A stretch of 64,000 nt of DNA from JABMMZ01 sp040403495 (GCA_040403495.1 JBBAKM010000014.1:1-64000), one strand, 5' to 3'; positions 16,733-26,495 are shown, counted from the stretch's first letter. Notes: a model not told the origin generated them from the sequence alone. A program made the numbers and translations.

Positions 16733-16821
16733 GGATTTTTGGTTTGATTCTTATATAAATAAGTCCATTGGAGTAACAGAATAAATAATTCCCATCTATT
16801 TTTTATCCTTAATATTTAGCG

Positions 16822-16829
16822 TAATTTTG
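16822..16829 (+). promoter_or_regulatory. -7 promoter element of the SlyD-like gene
   Basis: TAATTTTG matches TAnnTTTG, 24 nt upstream of ATG 16854. Confidence 0.65.
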
Positions 16830-16853
16830 AAAAAATTTTATTAACAAACAGAT

Positions 16854-17351
16854 ATGCAATACAAAGTAATTACCTTACATTACAACTTATTTAAAGACAA
16901 CGAAGCGGGTGAATCCATTGAATCTTCGGCAGGAAAACAACCGCTAACTTTTATGAGTGGAGTAGGTCAAATGATACCCGATTTTGAAAACAACGTAGTC
17001 GGTTTAAATGCAGGGGACACATTTTCTTTTGGTATTGCAGCCATTGATGCTTACGGTGAGCGTACCGATGAAGCAATTATAGATTTAGATCAAGAAATGT
17101 TTAAAAAAGATGGTGAACTAATGGAAGAAGTTGCTTTAGGTAACGTCATCCCGCTTCAAGACCAAGAAGGTAGAATGGTTCCCGCTACTATTTTAGCGAT
17201 TAATGAAACCACTGTTACGGTTGACGTAAATCATCCTTTGGCGGGTCAAGATTTGCATTTTACAGGTGAAGTTTTGGAAGTGAGAGAAGCTACAGGCGAA
17301 GAAATTAGTCACGGTCATGTGCATGGTCCAGGTGGGCATCAGCACGATTAA
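16854..17351 (+). CDS. slyD: SlyD-like FKBP-type peptidyl-prolyl isomerase
   Basis: 165-aa cytoplasmic prolyl isomerase and chaperone with a metal-binding tail. The FKBP half-motifs are present (PLTFMSGVGQMIPDFENNVVGLNAGDTF, split here only for description). An inserted IF (insert-in-flap) domain follows at about residues 75-130 (NVIPLQDQEGRMVPATILAINETTVTVDVNHPLAG). The sequence then returns to the FKBP fold (LHFTGEVLEVREAT). The C-terminus HGHVHGPGGHQHD is His-rich, as in SlyD, where it binds nickel or zinc. Single gene between its own promoter and a terminator. Confidence 0.92.
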   Translation: MQYKVITLHYNLFKDNEAGESIESSAGKQPLTFMSGVGQMIPDFENNVVGLNAGDTFSFGIAAIDAYGERTDEAIIDLDQEMFKKDGELMEEVALGNVIPLQDQEGRMVPATILAINETTVTVDVNHPLAGQDLHFTGEVLEVREATGEEISHGHVHGPGGHQHD

Positions 17352-17373
17352 TTCACTTAATACAAAGTATTTC

Positions 17374-17406
17374 AAAAAGGCTATTATTTTTAATAGCCTT
17401 TTTTTG
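17374..17406. terminator. Bidirectional terminator between the slyD-like gene and lnt
   Basis: AAAAAGGCTATTA and TAATAGCCTTTTT form a 13-bp stem with a 4-nt loop and T-runs on both strands. It serves the convergent slyD-like gene and the rsmI-lnt operon; the last lnt codons overlap it. Confidence 0.88.
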
Positions 17407-18967
17407 CGACTAATTTTACCAACGTGCCAAGTAACAATGCAATGGCAATAAATGAAGCCATTTTCCCTAATATGTTTCCATATTTTACATAAAAGGTTTG
17501 GATATTGTTTGGTCTAATCGTGCACTCAAAAGCCGTTAGTTCATTGTATTTTGTTTGGGTTGTTATTTTACCAAATTTATTGATTTTTGCCGAAATACCT
17601 GTGTTAGCACTGCGAACCATTTCTTTGCGCGTTTCAATGCATCTTATAGCACCAAAGAGTAAATGCTGTTTGTGTCCATCTGTATTCCCCCACCAAGCAT
17701 CGTTGGTAATAACAGCAAGCATATTGGCACCTTGTCTTACAAAGTCCGCCACATAATCGCCATAGATGGATTCGTAACAAATCAATGGACTTATAGAATA
17801 GTTGCTGTCTAAATGAAAGTTAATTGGTTTTTTGCTTGTTCCTAAACTGCCTGAAGTTCCTCCCAAGTCAATACTTAGTTGTTCTAAAAAACTAAAAGGC
17901 ATTTTCTCCACACCGGGAACTAATTTTGATTTGTGGTAATATTCAGAGACCTTGCCTTCTTTAAAACTTAAAGCGGTATTGTAGGCATCCCACCACAATT
18001 CAGAATCTTCTTCATAGCGCGCAGATATAGTAGGGCGCTCTTTTTCACCATCATAAGTTTCGTATGATTCAGCGCCTGAGATAATCATTAAGTTATTAGA
18101 ATCGGTCAATTCTTTAATCGATTTAATATTACTACTCTCATTTATTTGATGAATATTGTTGTATCCTACAATGGCTGTTTCGGGGAAAATCAGTAAACGT
18201 GTTTTGGATTTAATAAGTGGTTTTGCAATATTTATTCCTTGATTGATTTGTTCCTCCGGTGATAAATAGCGCGAACCTGACTCGAATTTTTCTTCGTATG
18301 GGTCAATATTAGGTTGAACCACTACACAATGGATGCCTGTCCCTTTTTCAATGGTAAAACGGCTAAAGGAAATAGCGTATGACAAACCAATGGTAAATCC
18401 TAATAATGCCAATACTTGCCAAATTTGTTTGTATGCTTTGCTAATAATGACTTTTGCAACCATTATGTTAGCAATTAGTATCAGTAAAGTGCCCCCCATT
18501 TCGCCTGTAAACTCATACCATTGTATGAACTCGGTTCCTCTAGCCAACCCTTTGCCCAAAGTTAGCCAAGGCCAACTTGCACTCCAGTTGAAATGGAAAT
18601 ACTCCATGGCTATGTAGTAAAAAACCAATGATTGATAGCCTGTTTTAGGAAGCGTATTTTGGGTTAATGAAAACAGGAAAAAAGGAATGCTTAGAATTAA
18701 AGAATTCAAAACAAGCATAATGACAGCACCACTATCACTGGCATTCCATACCCACCATGTGGAACCAACATTGAAAATAAATAAACTTAAATAACTCCAA
18801 GCCCAAAATTTGAGATGTTTTTTTCTCGAGTTTTTTAATTGTTCGTGAATTAATAACAGAGGAACGAAGCCAATAAGGAGTAAAAAATAAGTATATAATG
18901 GAGGCCAAGCGATATACAAAAGAACACCGCTGAGTAGTGATAGATAAAGAGGTTTAATTGATTTCAT
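17390..18967 (-). CDS. lnt: Apolipoprotein N-acyltransferase
   Basis: 525-aa inner-membrane enzyme that adds the third acyl chain to lipoproteins. Six or more N-terminal membrane helices are followed by a nitrilase domain and a last helix (IAIALLLGTLVKLVA). Nitrilase-type triad regions are visible: Glu in LLIFPETAIVG, Lys in EYYHKSKLVPGVEKMPF, and Cys in PLICYESIYGD. NDAWWGNTDGHKQHL is a family signature. Its start overlaps the 3' end of rsmI by 14 nt, so it is translationally coupled. It serves the many lipoproteins predicted here. Confidence 0.95.
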   Translation of the reverse strand: MKSIKPLYLSLLSGVLLYIAWPPLYTYFLLLIGFVPLLLIHEQLKNSRKKHLKFWAWSYLSLFIFNVGSTWWVWNASDSGAVIMLVLNSLILSIPFFLFSLTQNTLPKTGYQSLVFYYIAMEYFHFNWSASWPWLTLGKGLARGTEFIQWYEFTGEMGGTLLILIANIMVAKVIISKAYKQIWQVLALLGFTIGLSYAISFSRFTIEKGTGIHCVVVQPNIDPYEEKFESGSRYLSPEEQINQGINIAKPLIKSKTRLLIFPETAIVGYNNIHQINESSNIKSIKELTDSNNLMIISGAESYETYDGEKERPTISARYEEDSELWWDAYNTALSFKEGKVSEYYHKSKLVPGVEKMPFSFLEQLSIDLGGTSGSLGTSKKPINFHLDSNYSISPLICYESIYGDYVADFVRQGANMLAVITNDAWWGNTDGHKQHLLFGAIRCIETRKEMVRSANTGISAKINKFGKITTQTKYNELTAFECTIRPNNIQTFYVKYGNILGKMASFIAIALLLGTLVKLVAKKGY

Positions 18968-19646
18968 CGGTATTGCCTTGTATTACTATTACAAATTCTC
19001 CTTTAGGGGCTTTTTTGTTGAAGTGGATTTGAGCTTCTTGTAAAGTGCCATAAAAAGTTTCTTCGAACATTTTGCTCAGTTCTCTTGAAATAGCCACTTT
19101 TCTGTCGTCACCAAGCGCCAATGCCAAATCCTTTAATGTGGTCAGGAGTTTGTACGGACTCTCGTACATAACGATTGTTCTGAACTCTAACTTCATTTGT
19201 TCTAATCTGGTTTTTCGTCCTTTTTTTACAGGAATAAATCCTTCGAAAATAAAACGATCGGTCGGCATGCCGCTTTTTACCAAAGCAGGGATAAGAGCCG
19301 TGGCTCCAGGTAAACATTCCACTTTAATATTCTCTTCGATACACGCCCTAACAATCAAAAAACCGGGGTCGCTGATTCCGGGAGTGCCCGCATCGGTTAC
19401 CATAGCCATTGTTTTGCCCGCATTGAGCTGGTGAATAACGTCTTTGTATTTGTCGTGTTCATTGTGTGCATGATAACTTTGCATGGGTTTGTCAATGCTA
19501 TAATACTTCAATAATTGACCAGTATTTCGGGTGTCTTCTGCCAAAATTATATCACAAGACTGAAGAATTTCGAGGGCTCTAAGTGTTATGTCTTTTAAAT
19601 TCCCAATCGGTGTAGGAACTAATATTAATTTTCCTTTTTCTTCCAT
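18954..19646 (-). CDS. rsmI: 16S rRNA (cytidine-1402-2'-O)-methyltransferase
   Basis: 230-aa tetrapyrrole-methylase-fold enzyme that 2'-O-methylates C1402 in the decoding centre of 16S rRNA. Motifs: LILVPTPIGNLKDITLRALE at the N-terminus, AEDTRNTGQLL, YHAHNEHDK, VTDAGTPGISDPG, and EGFIPVKKGRK. I use the start at 19646 (MEEKGKLIL); an in-frame ATG at 19664 would add six residues and overlap the upstream gene. It forms an overlapping operon with the upstream membrane protein and downstream lnt. Confidence 0.95.
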   Translation of the reverse strand: MEEKGKLILVPTPIGNLKDITLRALEILQSCDIILAEDTRNTGQLLKYYSIDKPMQSYHAHNEHDKYKDVIHQLNAGKTMAMVTDAGTPGISDPGFLIVRACIEENIKVECLPGATALIPALVKSGMPTDRFIFEGFIPVKKGRKTRLEQMKLEFRTIVMYESPYKLLTTLKDLALALGDDRKVAISRELSKMFEETFYGTLQEAQIHFNKKAPKGEFVIVIQGNTDEIN

Positions 19647-19653
19647 AATTCTA

Positions 19654-20091
19654 TTAAGGAACAATTTGAATTTTCAATAATCCTTTTGCAACAAATAATA
19701 CTAAACTCCAAATTAATACAGAGGAAATCTGTAAACGTAAAACTCTGTTTCTGTCGTTTTCAAAAGCAGAACTTATAATACATCCCACCGGTATACTAAT
19801 AATTACAGGCGTAATAAAAGCGATACCAATTAATCCATAACCATTTTTGATTTTGATAAGTTTACGCAACTTACTTCGTTTCATTTTAAAGAAATTGTAC
19901 TTCTCTAGTTTTTTAGAAATAGCAGCTCCTAAAAAGGTGAAAACCAATACGCCGAATGTGCCGCCGGCCATTACAATAAGCATATCCCAATACCAAGCTC
20001 TACTTGAAATAACAAGTAATTTAGTAACTGCGATTACAAACTTAACCGAAGCAACTAAAAACCATACAATGATGTCCCAAAAATCTTCCAT
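19654..20091 (-). CDS. Small membrane protein of unknown function
   Basis: 145 aa with about four hydrophobic segments: IIVWFLVASVKFVIAVTKLLVI, MLIVMAGGTFGVLVFTFLGAAI, GLIGIAFITPVIISIPVGCII, and ISSVLIWSLVLFVAKGLL. A basic cytoplasmic loop (KKLEKYNFFKMKRSKLRKLIK) lies in the middle. The GYGLIGIAFITPVI segment recalls small-export or DedA-like loops but is not decisive. It precedes rsmI by 7 nt in the same operon. Confidence 0.7.
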   Translation of the reverse strand: MEDFWDIIVWFLVASVKFVIAVTKLLVISSRAWYWDMLIVMAGGTFGVLVFTFLGAAISKKLEKYNFFKMKRSKLRKLIKIKNGYGLIGIAFITPVIISIPVGCIISSAFENDRNRVLRLQISSVLIWSLVLFVAKGLLKIQIVP

Positions 20092-20135
20092 TATTTACAA
20101 ATGGCGAAGTTAATGGAATTTATTTAATTGCGTCA

Positions 20136-21005
20136 TTAACGAATTGTAATTTCTTCTGAACTTACTTTTCCAACCATGCTAAAAAAGCCTAACACTTTCT
20201 GATTGGGATTGTTAATGCAGATGATATTAGTTGGCACATTGGTTGGCGGAACAGCAAATAAACCCACGTTTTGTAATTGAACCTGAATAAGGTTAAGGTA
20301 AATATACATTTCAGGATTGATGCTTAAGATTTCAATTCGAGCAGTTTCACCGGCTTTGTATGGACGGCTTGAAAAATTTTGGCGGATAGGGATAATAAAT
20401 AAGTCGCCATCTCCACTTCCTCCTTGGGTGGTTGAATTGTCAACTGCAATTCTAATATCAGAAGCCCTTGATTGAAGGGAGTCATTGCGGTACAATTTAA
20501 ACCAATAAAAGTCGCCTACACCAATTTTATCTTTTGCCCACAGTGTAATATAGTTGCCTTCATTGCCTCCAAAAGGGCCATTTTTTTCGTACTTTACAGT
20601 CAGTGAATCTATAGTAGTTGGTGAATTTAATTGGCTTTGAGATACAAAAGTATTGCCTTTGTCACGGATAAGAAGTTGGTAGGTTTGTCCGTATTTAAAA
20701 GTGTTGGCAGCTGGTGGAACAAAAAAGTATTTACCATTGTTTTGTGAAGTAAATTGGTAAAAAGTGGTGTCATTCGCATCAAATATTCCTATGGTATCCA
20801 ATTCGTAAGAACTCGCATTGTTATTGTCTAAATAGGCGCTCGATTTACTCACGTATATCCATTGTGTGTCTGCGGTTTGGTCAATTACGGCATCTATTAC
20901 GACTTGAGAAACAGGTGCACCCAAGTCTAGTTCAATAGGGTCTTCGCAAGCGCTTATAAGGAATGTAATTGCTGTAAGTAAAAGATATAATGTGTTTTTT
21001 GTCAT
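20136..21005 (-). CDS. DUF4249 family lipoprotein
   Basis: 289 aa. The start is placed at 21005 so that MTKNTLYLLLTAITFLISAC forms a lipoprotein signal, with the lipidated Cys followed by EDPIELDLG. The beta-rich body with VVIDAVI near the N-terminus is typical of DUF4249, a Bacteroidota outer-membrane lipoprotein family nearly always encoded next to a TonB-dependent receptor. Here it follows that receptor by 4 nt. Probably a surface partner in substrate capture; the substrate is unknown. Confidence 0.85.
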   Translation of the reverse strand: MTKNTLYLLLTAITFLISACEDPIELDLGAPVSQVVIDAVIDQTADTQWIYVSKSSAYLDNNNASSYELDTIGIFDANDTTFYQFTSQNNGKYFFVPPAANTFKYGQTYQLLIRDKGNTFVSQSQLNSPTTIDSLTVKYEKNGPFGGNEGNYITLWAKDKIGVGDFYWFKLYRNDSLQSRASDIRIAVDNSTTQGGSGDGDLFIIPIRQNFSSRPYKAGETARIEILSINPEMYIYLNLIQVQLQNVGLFAVPPTNVPTNIICINNPNQKVLGFFSMVGKVSSEEITIR

Positions 21006-21009
21006 TGTA

Positions 21010-23382
21010 TTAAAATTTAAAGTTCCAAGATACTGAAGGGATGAAGTTGCCAATGATTGAATAACGAATCAATTGTGTTTGATTGTTTGCGTCAGGATTA
21101 GGTTGTGAAAAATAGGAGAAAGGATTTCTACGGTTGTAAACGTTATAAACGCCAAACACCCAATTGCTTTCCCATTTGTTTGTTTTTTTGTGAACATAAG
21201 TCGCAGAAATGTCTAAACGGTGAAAAGGTTTAATGTAAACGCTGTTTCTTAGTCCGTCTGCGTTGTGAGGAATGCCCGTAATGCCTTGGAATGAGAATTT
21301 AGTATTTGGTAAATTTGTTGGAGTACCTGTTCCAAAAACAAAACTTGCAGAAGCGCTCCATTTGTTGTTAAACTCGTAAGAACCTGTAACGTTTGCATTG
21401 TGTCTTCTGTCGAACCTGTTAGGATACCATTGGTCCAAACTAATGCCTTCAACTAGGCGTTCGGATTTTGATAAAGTATAACTTACCCATCCTGTTAATT
21501 TACCTACATTTTTCTTAAAGTATAACTCCAAGCCATAAGCCCTTCCTTTACCGTTTAATAAATCAGCTTCTAATTGATTGTTTAACAATAGTTCTGCACC
21601 ATCGATATAATCTATTTGGTTTTGAAGCTCTTTGTAGAAAACTTCAGCTGATAATTCATAATCAATGTTTTTACCAATGTTCTTAAAATAACCTACTGCA
21701 ATTTGGTCTGCAATCTGAGGTTTTACGTTGTTGGTAGATGGTGTCCATACATCCAGAGGAACACTTGCTGCTGTATTGGAAATTAAGTGTAAAAATTGTG
21801 ACAAGCGGTTGTAACTCAATTTAACTGAACTCAGTTTGTTCAATTTGTAATTAGCCGAAAATCTTGGTTCAGGGATGTTATAAGATTGAATAATTTCGTT
21901 TTTCCCAAATTCTTTTCTTTCAATTACATTGGCACGTTGAGAAGGGTTTGATCTGTCTAGTATTAAAGCAGTGCCATTGCCAAGGTAGTTGAAATTTGAA
22001 AAGCGAATGCCATAACGAACTGTAAGGGATGGACTGAATTTTTGTTCGTTCTCAATGTAAAACCCATTTTCTAATGCGAATTTATTGGGAAGTCCAAATT
22101 GTATCGTTGAACCTTGGTCCTTGGATACCGCATCTCCAGGTTTGAAAATATAATAAGTGCTTATTAATCCGAATTGAATTACAGATTTTGGTGAGTGGTA
22201 ATAAGTAAAGTCAGTTTTACCGCTGTAGTTGATAATGTTTGATTTCCAATTGAAAGTATTGTTGCCTGTTCCAAAGCCTAATTGATAGTCGTATTTACTG
22301 TAATAAAAAGTAAAGTTACTAAATAGTTTTCTTGAAAACAGATGGTTCCAACGGAAAGTAGCCGTAGTGTTTCCCCAATCGAACTTTGCGCCGGGAACAC
22401 CAAAGGCATCTCTACCAATATACGTTGAGAAAAATATTTTGTTATTGTCGTTTATGGTATGGTTGATTTTGCCAGTAAAGTCATAGAAATAAAAAACAGC
22501 ATCTTTTAAATTTTCGTTGTTGCGTAAAAAAGGTTTTGCAAGAACGTCTATATAACTTCTTCTGCCAGCCACAATAAATGATGTTTTGTTTTTGCGTTTT
22601 TCATTGTTTTTGAACAAAGGGCCTTCAAGAGACAATCGACTAAATATTAATCCAACACCACCATTTACTGCAAATTTTTTGTTGTTGCCTTCTTTCATTC
22701 TAACGTCAAGTGTAGAAGAAGCTCTACCACCATATTGAGCAGGCATACCACCTTTGATTAACTTTACATCTTTTACAGCATCAGGGTTAAAAACAGAGAA
22801 AAATCCAAACAAGTGAGAGCTGTTAAAAACAGGTGCTTCGTCAAGTAGAATCAAGTTTTGGTCAATAGCACCACCCCTTACGTTGAAACCAGTTGCTCCT
22901 TCACCAACGGTACTCACTCCGGGTAAAAGTTGTACTGATTTTACAATGTCAACTTCTCCCAATAGTGCAGGAATTTTTTTGATTTGAGTAATATTTAAAT
23001 TGTTAGTACTCATCTCAATTTTATCAACTTGATTGTCTTTTCTTTTTTTGCTTAATGTTACTCCTGTTATTTCAGTTTCACTTCTAGAAAGTTCAATATT
23101 TCGAGTTTCGTTTTTCTTAATGTCAATGGTTAATTCATAAGTATTGTACCCCAAAAAACTAAAATAGATGGTGTTAATTCCGGGGTTTAAACTGATGGTG
23201 TAGAAGCCGTAGTTGTTTGATTGGGTGCCGTTTTTCTTGTCTTCTGTGTAAATATTACAATTTGCTAAAACTTCACCATTGGCAGTGTCTTTGACATAAC
23301 CACTAAGTGAATATTTGGTTTGTGAAAAAACAGTATTAGAAATAAAAAGGACGAAACAGGTAAAAATAAGTCGGAGTTTCAT
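21010..23382 (-). CDS. TonB-dependent outer-membrane receptor with CarboxypepD_reg-like N-domain
   Basis: 790 aa from ATG 23382, with signal peptide MKLRLIFTCFVLFISNTVFSQ (a start at 23412 would add 10 residues). Residues about 22-110 are a carboxypeptidase-regulatory-like beta-sandwich (YSLSGYVKDTANGEVLANCNI). A plug follows (SVQLLPGVSTVGEGATGFNVRGG, LLDEAPVFNSSHLFGFFSVF, IKGGMPAQYGGRASSTLDVR) and then a long beta-barrel ending in FIPSVSWNFKF. Energised import of an unidentified ligand. It forms a two-gene operon with the DUF4249 lipoprotein. Confidence 0.93.
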   Translation of the reverse strand: MKLRLIFTCFVLFISNTVFSQTKYSLSGYVKDTANGEVLANCNIYTEDKKNGTQSNNYGFYTISLNPGINTIYFSFLGYNTYELTIDIKKNETRNIELSRSETEITGVTLSKKRKDNQVDKIEMSTNNLNITQIKKIPALLGEVDIVKSVQLLPGVSTVGEGATGFNVRGGAIDQNLILLDEAPVFNSSHLFGFFSVFNPDAVKDVKLIKGGMPAQYGGRASSTLDVRMKEGNNKKFAVNGGVGLIFSRLSLEGPLFKNNEKRKNKTSFIVAGRRSYIDVLAKPFLRNNENLKDAVFYFYDFTGKINHTINDNNKIFFSTYIGRDAFGVPGAKFDWGNTTATFRWNHLFSRKLFSNFTFYYSKYDYQLGFGTGNNTFNWKSNIINYSGKTDFTYYHSPKSVIQFGLISTYYIFKPGDAVSKDQGSTIQFGLPNKFALENGFYIENEQKFSPSLTVRYGIRFSNFNYLGNGTALILDRSNPSQRANVIERKEFGKNEIIQSYNIPEPRFSANYKLNKLSSVKLSYNRLSQFLHLISNTAASVPLDVWTPSTNNVKPQIADQIAVGYFKNIGKNIDYELSAEVFYKELQNQIDYIDGAELLLNNQLEADLLNGKGRAYGLELYFKKNVGKLTGWVSYTLSKSERLVEGISLDQWYPNRFDRRHNANVTGSYEFNNKWSASASFVFGTGTPTNLPNTKFSFQGITGIPHNADGLRNSVYIKPFHRLDISATYVHKKTNKWESNWVFGVYNVYNRRNPFSYFSQPNPDANNQTQLIRYSIIGNFIPSVSWNFKF

Positions 23383-23508
23383 ATGGATGTGCAAATAACA
23401 CTTAAAAATCAAAAAGGTTTGATTACGAACAGATTAATTAAACAAAAAAGACGACAAATCGTGTTTTATTGATTTTTTAATTATACGATTCTCGCGTTTA
23501 TTTTTTAA

Positions 23509-23516
23509 TATCTTTG
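23509..23516 (+). promoter_or_regulatory. -7 promoter element of glyS
   Basis: TATCTTTG matches TAnnTTTG and ends only 9 nt before ATG 23526, implying a nearly leaderless mRNA. Confidence 0.65.
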
Positions 23517-23525
23517 CAATCTCAA

Positions 23526-25064
23526 ATGAATCAGGAAGAATTATTTAAAAATGTGATATCACACTCTAAGGAGTACGGTTTTATTTTTCAGTCAAGCGAA
23601 ATTTACGACGGACTAAGTGCCGTGTATGATTACGGTCAATTAGGCGTTGAATTAAAAAAGAATTTAAGGGATTTTTGGTGGAAAAGTATGGTTCAAATGC
23701 ATGCCAATATTGTGGGTATTGATGCCGCTATTTTTATGCACCCCACTACATGGAAAGCGAGTGGACACGTTGATGCTTTCAATGACCCATTAATTGACAA
23801 TAAAGACAGTAAAAAGAGATACAGAGCGGATGTGTTAATTGAAGATTATATAGCCAAAGTTAATGCAAAAGCTGACAAAGAAGTGGAGAAAGCTAAAGCT
23901 AAGTTTGGAGAATCTTTTGATGAGGTTTTATACAGACAAACCAATGCTAGAGTTTTGGAATCAAGCAACAAGGCTGCTCAAATTGAGGCAAGATTCAAAG
24001 AGGCCTTGGAACAAAATAATTTAGAAGAAGTAAGGCAAATAATTATTGATTGTGAAATAGCATGCCCAATTTCAGGGACAAAAAATTGGACTGAAGTAAG
24101 GCAGTTTAACCTAATGTTTTCTACTCAAATAGGGTCTTTGTCTGAAGATTCAAATACCATTTATTTAAGACCTGAAACAGCGCAAGGGATTTTTGTTAAT
24201 TATTTGAATGTTCAAAAAACAGGTAGAATGAAAATTCCTTTTGGTATAGCACAAACAGGAAAAGCTTTCAGAAATGAAATTGTAGCAAGGCAGTTTATTT
24301 TCAGAATGAGAGAGTTTGAACAAATGGAAATGCAGTTTTTTGTTCGCCCGGGTACGGAAATGGAGTGGTATAATTATTGGAAAAACACCCGAATGAAATG
24401 GCATCAGGCTTTGGGTTTGGGTGAAAATAAACACAAGTTTCACGACCACCTTAAATTGGCACACTATGCCAATGCCGCTTGTGATATTGAATTTGAGTTC
24501 CCTTTTGGATTCAAAGAACTTGAAGGAATTCACAGTCGTACCGATTTTGACTTGAAAAAACATGAATCATTTTCAGGTAAAAAATTGCAGTATTTCGATC
24601 CCGAATTAAATGAAAGTTATGTGCCTTATGTTGTTGAAACTTCAATAGGGTTAGACCGTTTGTTTTTGGCAGTAATGTCTCAGGCTTACAAGGAAGAAAA
24701 ACTAGAAGATGGTACGTCAAGGGTTGTTTTGTCTATCCCTTACGCACTCGCACCTATTAAAGCCGCGATTTTACCATTGGTTAATAAGGACGGTTTGCCC
24801 GAAAAAGCAGACGAAATTGTTAATTTATTGAAATACGATTTTAATGTTGCTACAGAAGCTAAAGATGCTATTGGAAAAAGATACAGAAGAAACGATGCCA
24901 TTGGAACCCCTTTTTGTATAACCGTAGATTATGATACCATGGAAAACAATACGGTTACCATTCGTAATAGAGATACAATGACACAGGAACGTGTGGCAAT
25001 CAGCGATTTATGGGCAATATTAAACAGAGATGTTAGTGTTTCAAACTTGTTAAAGAAGTGCTAA
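23526..25064 (+). CDS. glyS: Glycyl-tRNA synthetase (dimeric class II type)
   Basis: 512-aa single-chain enzyme of the alpha2 (eukaryotic/archaeal-like) type that charges tRNA-Gly. Class II motifs are clear: motif 1 region LKKNLRDFWW; AACPISGTKN-like insert (CPISGTKNWTEVRQFNLMF); RPETAQGIFVNYLN; motif 2 FRNEIVARQFIFRMREFEQMEMQ; and a motif 3 region ETSIGLDRLFLAV. The C-terminal anticodon-binding domain starts around APIKAAILPLVNKDG. I start at ATG 23526; the in-frame TTG at 23514 overlaps the promoter box. Confidence 0.96.
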   Translation: MNQEELFKNVISHSKEYGFIFQSSEIYDGLSAVYDYGQLGVELKKNLRDFWWKSMVQMHANIVGIDAAIFMHPTTWKASGHVDAFNDPLIDNKDSKKRYRADVLIEDYIAKVNAKADKEVEKAKAKFGESFDEVLYRQTNARVLESSNKAAQIEARFKEALEQNNLEEVRQIIIDCEIACPISGTKNWTEVRQFNLMFSTQIGSLSEDSNTIYLRPETAQGIFVNYLNVQKTGRMKIPFGIAQTGKAFRNEIVARQFIFRMREFEQMEMQFFVRPGTEMEWYNYWKNTRMKWHQALGLGENKHKFHDHLKLAHYANAACDIEFEFPFGFKELEGIHSRTDFDLKKHESFSGKKLQYFDPELNESYVPYVVETSIGLDRLFLAVMSQAYKEEKLEDGTSRVVLSIPYALAPIKAAILPLVNKDGLPEKADEIVNLLKYDFNVATEAKDAIGKRYRRNDAIGTPFCITVDYDTMENNTVTIRNRDTMTQERVAISDLWAILNRDVSVSNLLKKC

Positions 25065-25098
25065 AGGTTTAAATTGTAAGACCTTTTTTACAAAACAC

Positions 25099-25128
25099 TT
25101 GAAAAGTTTTAAATAAGTTCTAACTTTG
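25099..25128 (+). promoter_or_regulatory. Promoter of gcvT (-33 TTG and -7 TAACTTTG)
   Basis: TTG at 25099-25101 and TAACTTTG at 25121-25128 are separated by 19 bp, which fits the Bacteroidota primary-sigma promoter. ATG 25143 follows 14 nt later. Confidence 0.7.
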
Positions 25129-25142
25129 AGCCTTTAAATAAT

Positions 25143-26237
25143 ATGGACAATAATCAAGCTTTACAGTCGGTTGAACTAAATGATTTACACATTTCCTTAG
25201 GGGGTAAAATGGTGCCTTTTGCAGGTTTTAACATGCCTGTACAATACAGCAATTTAATACAAGAACACCATGCTGTAAGAAACAGTGTTGGCGTTTTTGA
25301 TGTTTCCCACATGGGTGAATTTGTTCTAAAAGGCGACAAAGCGTTAGATTTAATCCAATTGGTGACCAGCAATGATGCATCAAAATTAACGGATGGTAAG
25401 GTTCAATACAGCTGTTTGCCTAACAACACCGGTGGAATTGTTGATGATTTATTGGTTTACAGATACAGTGAAACAGAATACTATTTGGTCGTAAATGCCT
25501 CAAATATCAAAAAAGATTGGGATTGGATTTCATCTCACAATACGTTTGGTGTGCAAATGGAAGACATCAGTAATCAATTGAGTTTGTTAGCCGTTCAAGG
25601 ACCTAATGCAATTAAAGTATTACAAAAGTTGACAGAGGTTGACCTTTCTTCTATGCCTTATTATTCATTCAAAACAGGAAGTATGGCCGGTATAGACGAT
25701 ATTATTATTTCAAATACAGGCTACACTGGTGCAGGTGGTTTCGAATTATACGTTTGGAACAAAGATGCAAAAGCACTTTGGGATGCTGTTTTTGAAGCAG
25801 GAAAAGAATTTGATATTCTTCCTTGTGGTTTAGGTTGCAGAGACACATTAAGACTTGAAAAAGGATTTTGTTTATATGGCAACGATATAGACGATACTAC
25901 ATCGCCAATTGAAGCTGGTTTGGGTTGGATTACTAAGTTTACTAAAGATTTTGTAAACAGTGCCTACCACAAATCTTTAAAAGACAATGGTGTTAGCAAG
26001 AAATTAGTTGGTTTTGAAATGATAGACAGAGGAATTCCTCGTCAGCATTATGTAATCAAAGATGCAGAAGGAAATGTAATAGGCGAAGTAACCTCAGGTA
26101 CTCAATCTCCAAGTTTGGGTAAAGCTATCGGAATGGGTTATGTTGCTATTTCTCATGCAAACGCTGATACCGAAATTTTTATAGAAATCAGAGATAAAAG
26201 CCTGAAAGCTAAAGTGGCAAAAATTCCTTTTTTATAG
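25143..26237 (+). CDS. gcvT: Glycine cleavage system T protein (aminomethyltransferase)
   Basis: 364-aa folate-dependent enzyme that transfers the methylene group from the H-protein-bound intermediate to tetrahydrofolate. Family motifs: GGKMVPFAGFNMPVQY, VRNSVGVFDVSHMGEF, DLLVYRYSETEYYLVVNASN, ISNTGYTGAGGFELY, CGLGCRDTLRLEKGFCLYGNDI and EVTSGTQSPSLGKAIGMGYV. Full length. The other glycine cleavage genes are not in the window. Confidence 0.96.
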   Translation: MDNNQALQSVELNDLHISLGGKMVPFAGFNMPVQYSNLIQEHHAVRNSVGVFDVSHMGEFVLKGDKALDLIQLVTSNDASKLTDGKVQYSCLPNNTGGIVDDLLVYRYSETEYYLVVNASNIKKDWDWISSHNTFGVQMEDISNQLSLLAVQGPNAIKVLQKLTEVDLSSMPYYSFKTGSMAGIDDIIISNTGYTGAGGFELYVWNKDAKALWDAVFEAGKEFDILPCGLGCRDTLRLEKGFCLYGNDIDDTTSPIEAGLGWITKFTKDFVNSAYHKSLKDNGVSKKLVGFEMIDRGIPRQHYVIKDAEGNVIGEVTSGTQSPSLGKAIGMGYVAISHANADTEIFIEIRDKSLKAKVAKIPFL

Positions 26238-26321
26238 GAAAGTCCCACCTACATTTTTCAATTTACTTTTCAAGAAACAGGCCCATGACAAACTTTATTG
26301 ACATTGGGTTGTTAAAAGAAT

Positions 26322-26495
26322 ATGTTTAAAAATCTTTTCAAAAAGAAATCTGAATTAGAAGTGCTAATGGAAAAATACCAAGCATTACTCAAAGAATCTC
26401 ACCGTTTGTCATTGATAAACAGAACCCAATCAGATGCTGTAAGGGTGGAAGCTGAAAAGATTGCCGACCAAATAGAGGTTTTAAGACAGAAGTAA
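26322..26495 (+). CDS. Lacal_2735 family micro-protein
   Basis: 57-aa charged helical protein: MFKNLFKKKSELEVLMEKYQ, then ALLKESHRLSLINRTQSD, ending in IEVLRQK. It matches the small Bacteroidota family named after Lacal_2735: a basic KKKSE start, one or two amphipathic helices, and conserved S-L-x-NR followed by A-E-x-I. No membrane segment. It lies alone between gcvT and korA on the same strand. Function unknown. Confidence 0.8.
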   Translation: MFKNLFKKKSELEVLMEKYQALLKESHRLSLINRTQSDAVRVEAEKIADQIEVLRQK